Source: Hyphomicrobiales bacterium (lineage in GTDB: Bacteria; Pseudomonadota; Alphaproteobacteria; Rhizobiales; Rhizobiaceae). Taken from it: a DNA stretch of 64,000 bases. A program made the translations under genes and the position numbers. The stretch lies in contig UBNV01000021.1 in the NCBI GenBank assembly GCA_900466945.1, positions 124,001-188,000 on the forward strand, in the 5' to 3' direction. This document shows positions 63,152-64,000 of this stretch, in pieces. A model generated the notes under the pieces. That model did no database searches, was not told the DNA's origin, and saw only the letters and a program-made list of their open reading frames with translations. The stretch's first letter is position 1. Each line of letters starts with the position of its first letter.

Positions 63152-63775
63152 TTACTGCAGGGCGCCGACCAGCACGTCGGACGTGCCGTTTTCAATGGTG
63201 ACCCAGCGACCGCTGTCGGTGCTCGACTGGCGCTTGAGGAACGAATAGCGCGTCTCGGTCCAGAGCTTCACGTCGTTGTTCAGGTTGTCGAGTACGAAGT
63301 CGCCCGACTGGGTTCTTACCGTGAGAACGGCGTGGCCCTCTCCATCGGGCTTGCGCACGACGGTGATCAGCAGATCGGCGGCGGAAAAGCCCGCTTCCAT
63401 CAGCTTCTTGCGCTTGAGCAGCACGAAATCCTCGCAATCGCCGAGGTCGACCGGATAGGTCCAAACTTCTTCGCGGCCGTAGATTTCGTGGTCGGTCAGC
63501 GGAACGATGGCGTGATTGACGTTGGCATTGATGTCGCGCACCACGCTCCAGCCGTGATCGGTCACCTTGGGCGGGGTCGTGGGGCGGTTGCGAACTGCGC
63601 ATTCCTGCGGAAGCGTCTGGCAGAATTCGTAATGGCCGATGGGCTGGGATGTGATGCTGCCGGTGATCATCGATCGCAGCGACTGCGGCGCCGAGAAGCC
63701 CGCATGAGCAGGTGCGAGAATCGCAGCTGCAATGATCAGCGCCTTGATGGCGCGCGAGCCGTTCGTCATGAACAC
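63152..63775 (-). CDS. Bacterial transglutaminase-like cysteine peptidase (BTLCP)
   Basis: A 207-residue exported protease of the DUF920/BTLCP family. The signal peptide ends after ...PAHA near residue 25. Catalytic Cys114 (VDLGDCEDFVLLKRKKL), His148 (GEGHAVLTV) and Asp163 (FVLDNLNN) form the triad. In Pseudomonas the homologue LapG cleaves an adhesin under cyclic-di-GMP control. A target here is not apparent. A CtrA-type TTAA-N7-TTAA lies 14 bases upstream of the start codon. The start could also be the ATG at 63769. Confidence 0.92.
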   Translation of the reverse strand: MFMTNGSRAIKALIIAAAILAPAHAGFSAPQSLRSMITGSITSQPIGHYEFCQTLPQECAVRNRPTTPPKVTDHGWSVVRDINANVNHAIVPLTDHEIYGREEVWTYPVDLGDCEDFVLLKRKKLMEAGFSAADLLITVVRKPDGEGHAVLTVRTQSGDFVLDNLNNDVKLWTETRYSFLKRQSSTDSGRWVTIENGTSDVLVGALQ

Positions 63776-63788
63776 GTCCCCTGTATCC

Positions 63789-63803
63789 TTAACAAAAGGT
63801 TAA
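63789..63803. promoter_or_regulatory. Candidate CtrA box
   Basis: TTAA-N7-TTAA with the two TTAA half-sites seven bases apart, the CtrA spacing in alphaproteobacteria. It sits 14 bases before the cysteine peptidase start. The following base is G rather than the preferred C on either strand, so this is a tentative call. Confidence 0.4.
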
Positions 63804-63944
63804 GATTGCAGCAGGACATGAGTCAACGGCGCCGGTGGTGTCCACCAACGCAATTCATCCAGTATGGTTAAAATGCGACAGTTCGAACGTCCGAAGACAC
63901 GTTCTGTTCCAGATGGGTGGGGAGATATCGTTTTTCAGCGATAC

Positions 63945-64000
63945 TCAGACCATCGAAACGATGGCCGATTTCATCTTGGCAATGTCTTCGGGACGGGAAA
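63945..64000 (-). CDS. 3' end of an unidentified gene
   Basis: Reading from the window's right edge on the minus strand, one frame gives SRPEDIAKMKSAIVSMV before a TGA at 63945-63947. It has the look of a real protein C-terminus. The gene would continue beyond the window. Its identity cannot be determined from 17 codons. Confidence 0.4.
   Translation of the reverse strand, partial: SRPEDIAKMKSAIVSMV

Overview
The window is chromosomal DNA of an alphaproteobacterium, most likely a member of the Rhizobiaceae (Rhizobium/Agrobacterium/Neorhizobium type). This is inferred from high GC content and several lineage-typical items: an asnO-ngg pair for the osmoprotectant N-acetylglutaminylglutamine amide, an mbfA membrane ferritin with an Irr-type box, a bacterial transglutaminase-like cysteine peptidase, a BA14K-type protein, an FtsK paralogue without membrane segments, and a textbook general-stress (EcfG/RpoE2) promoter. 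I see no prophage, integrase, transposase or CRISPR array.

Layout. 1-3847: a BMP-type ABC importer operon (binding protein, ATPase, two permeases, the last cut by the window edge). 4103-9752: msrA, a small membrane protein, tRNA-Ser(GGA), a stress-promoter-driven TUDOR-like protein, a GlxA-type regulator, and a Cys-containing exported protein / Crp-Fnr regulator / PepSY membrane protein cluster. 9933-13515: asnO-ngg. 13598-20420: YihY/BrkB protein, FtsK paralogue, YigZ, TPR lipoprotein. 20566-25889: M17 aminopeptidase, MarR, NlpC/P60 peptidase, small exported proteins, tRNA-Leu(CAG), SelW-like and DoxX proteins. 25987-30430: GATase, LysE exporter, then a vanadium-haloperoxidase-like protein overlapping a CRTAC1/ASPIC protein by 4 bp. 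30431-31816: non-coding, with two copies of a ~197-bp element ended by inverted repeats, a nested ~159-bp element and a GC-rich structured stretch. 31817-39380: YegP, a ccdAB toxin-antitoxin pair, an HxlR/monooxygenase divergent pair, lepA, a DGPF protein with an ECF42-type sigma factor, and nitrilase/GNAT genes. 39402-43612: a subtilase, ECF sigma factor, membrane anti-sigma factor, DUF6065-like protein and an extraordinary Asn/Ser-rich exported protein. 43681-54042: FAD and MOSC proteins, kbl-tdh threonine catabolism with two XRE-cupin regulators, an acetylpolyamine amidohydrolase, and a methyltransferase with an HxlR regulator. 54157-58970: an amine-catabolic unit (AraC regulator, APC permease, 56-residue membrane peptide, copper amine oxidase). 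59043-64000: orphan TRAP binding protein, truncated haemoglobin, mbfA, MFS transporter, cysteine peptidase and a truncated gene.

The most notable observation is in 39402-43612. Four places in this ~4-kb block carry GGAAT-N16-CGTT (one with CGTA): ahead of the subtilase, the anti-sigma factor, the DUF6065-like gene and the Asn/Ser-rich gene. All four begin GGAATAA and three end CGTTCT. This points to one ECF regulon built around exported proteins, which I cannot match to a described system. Other leads are the unannotated 56-residue peptide between the amine permease and the copper amine oxidase, the translationally coupled haloperoxidase/ASPIC pair, and a 22-bp site shared by the HxlR regulator and methyltransferase upstream regions.
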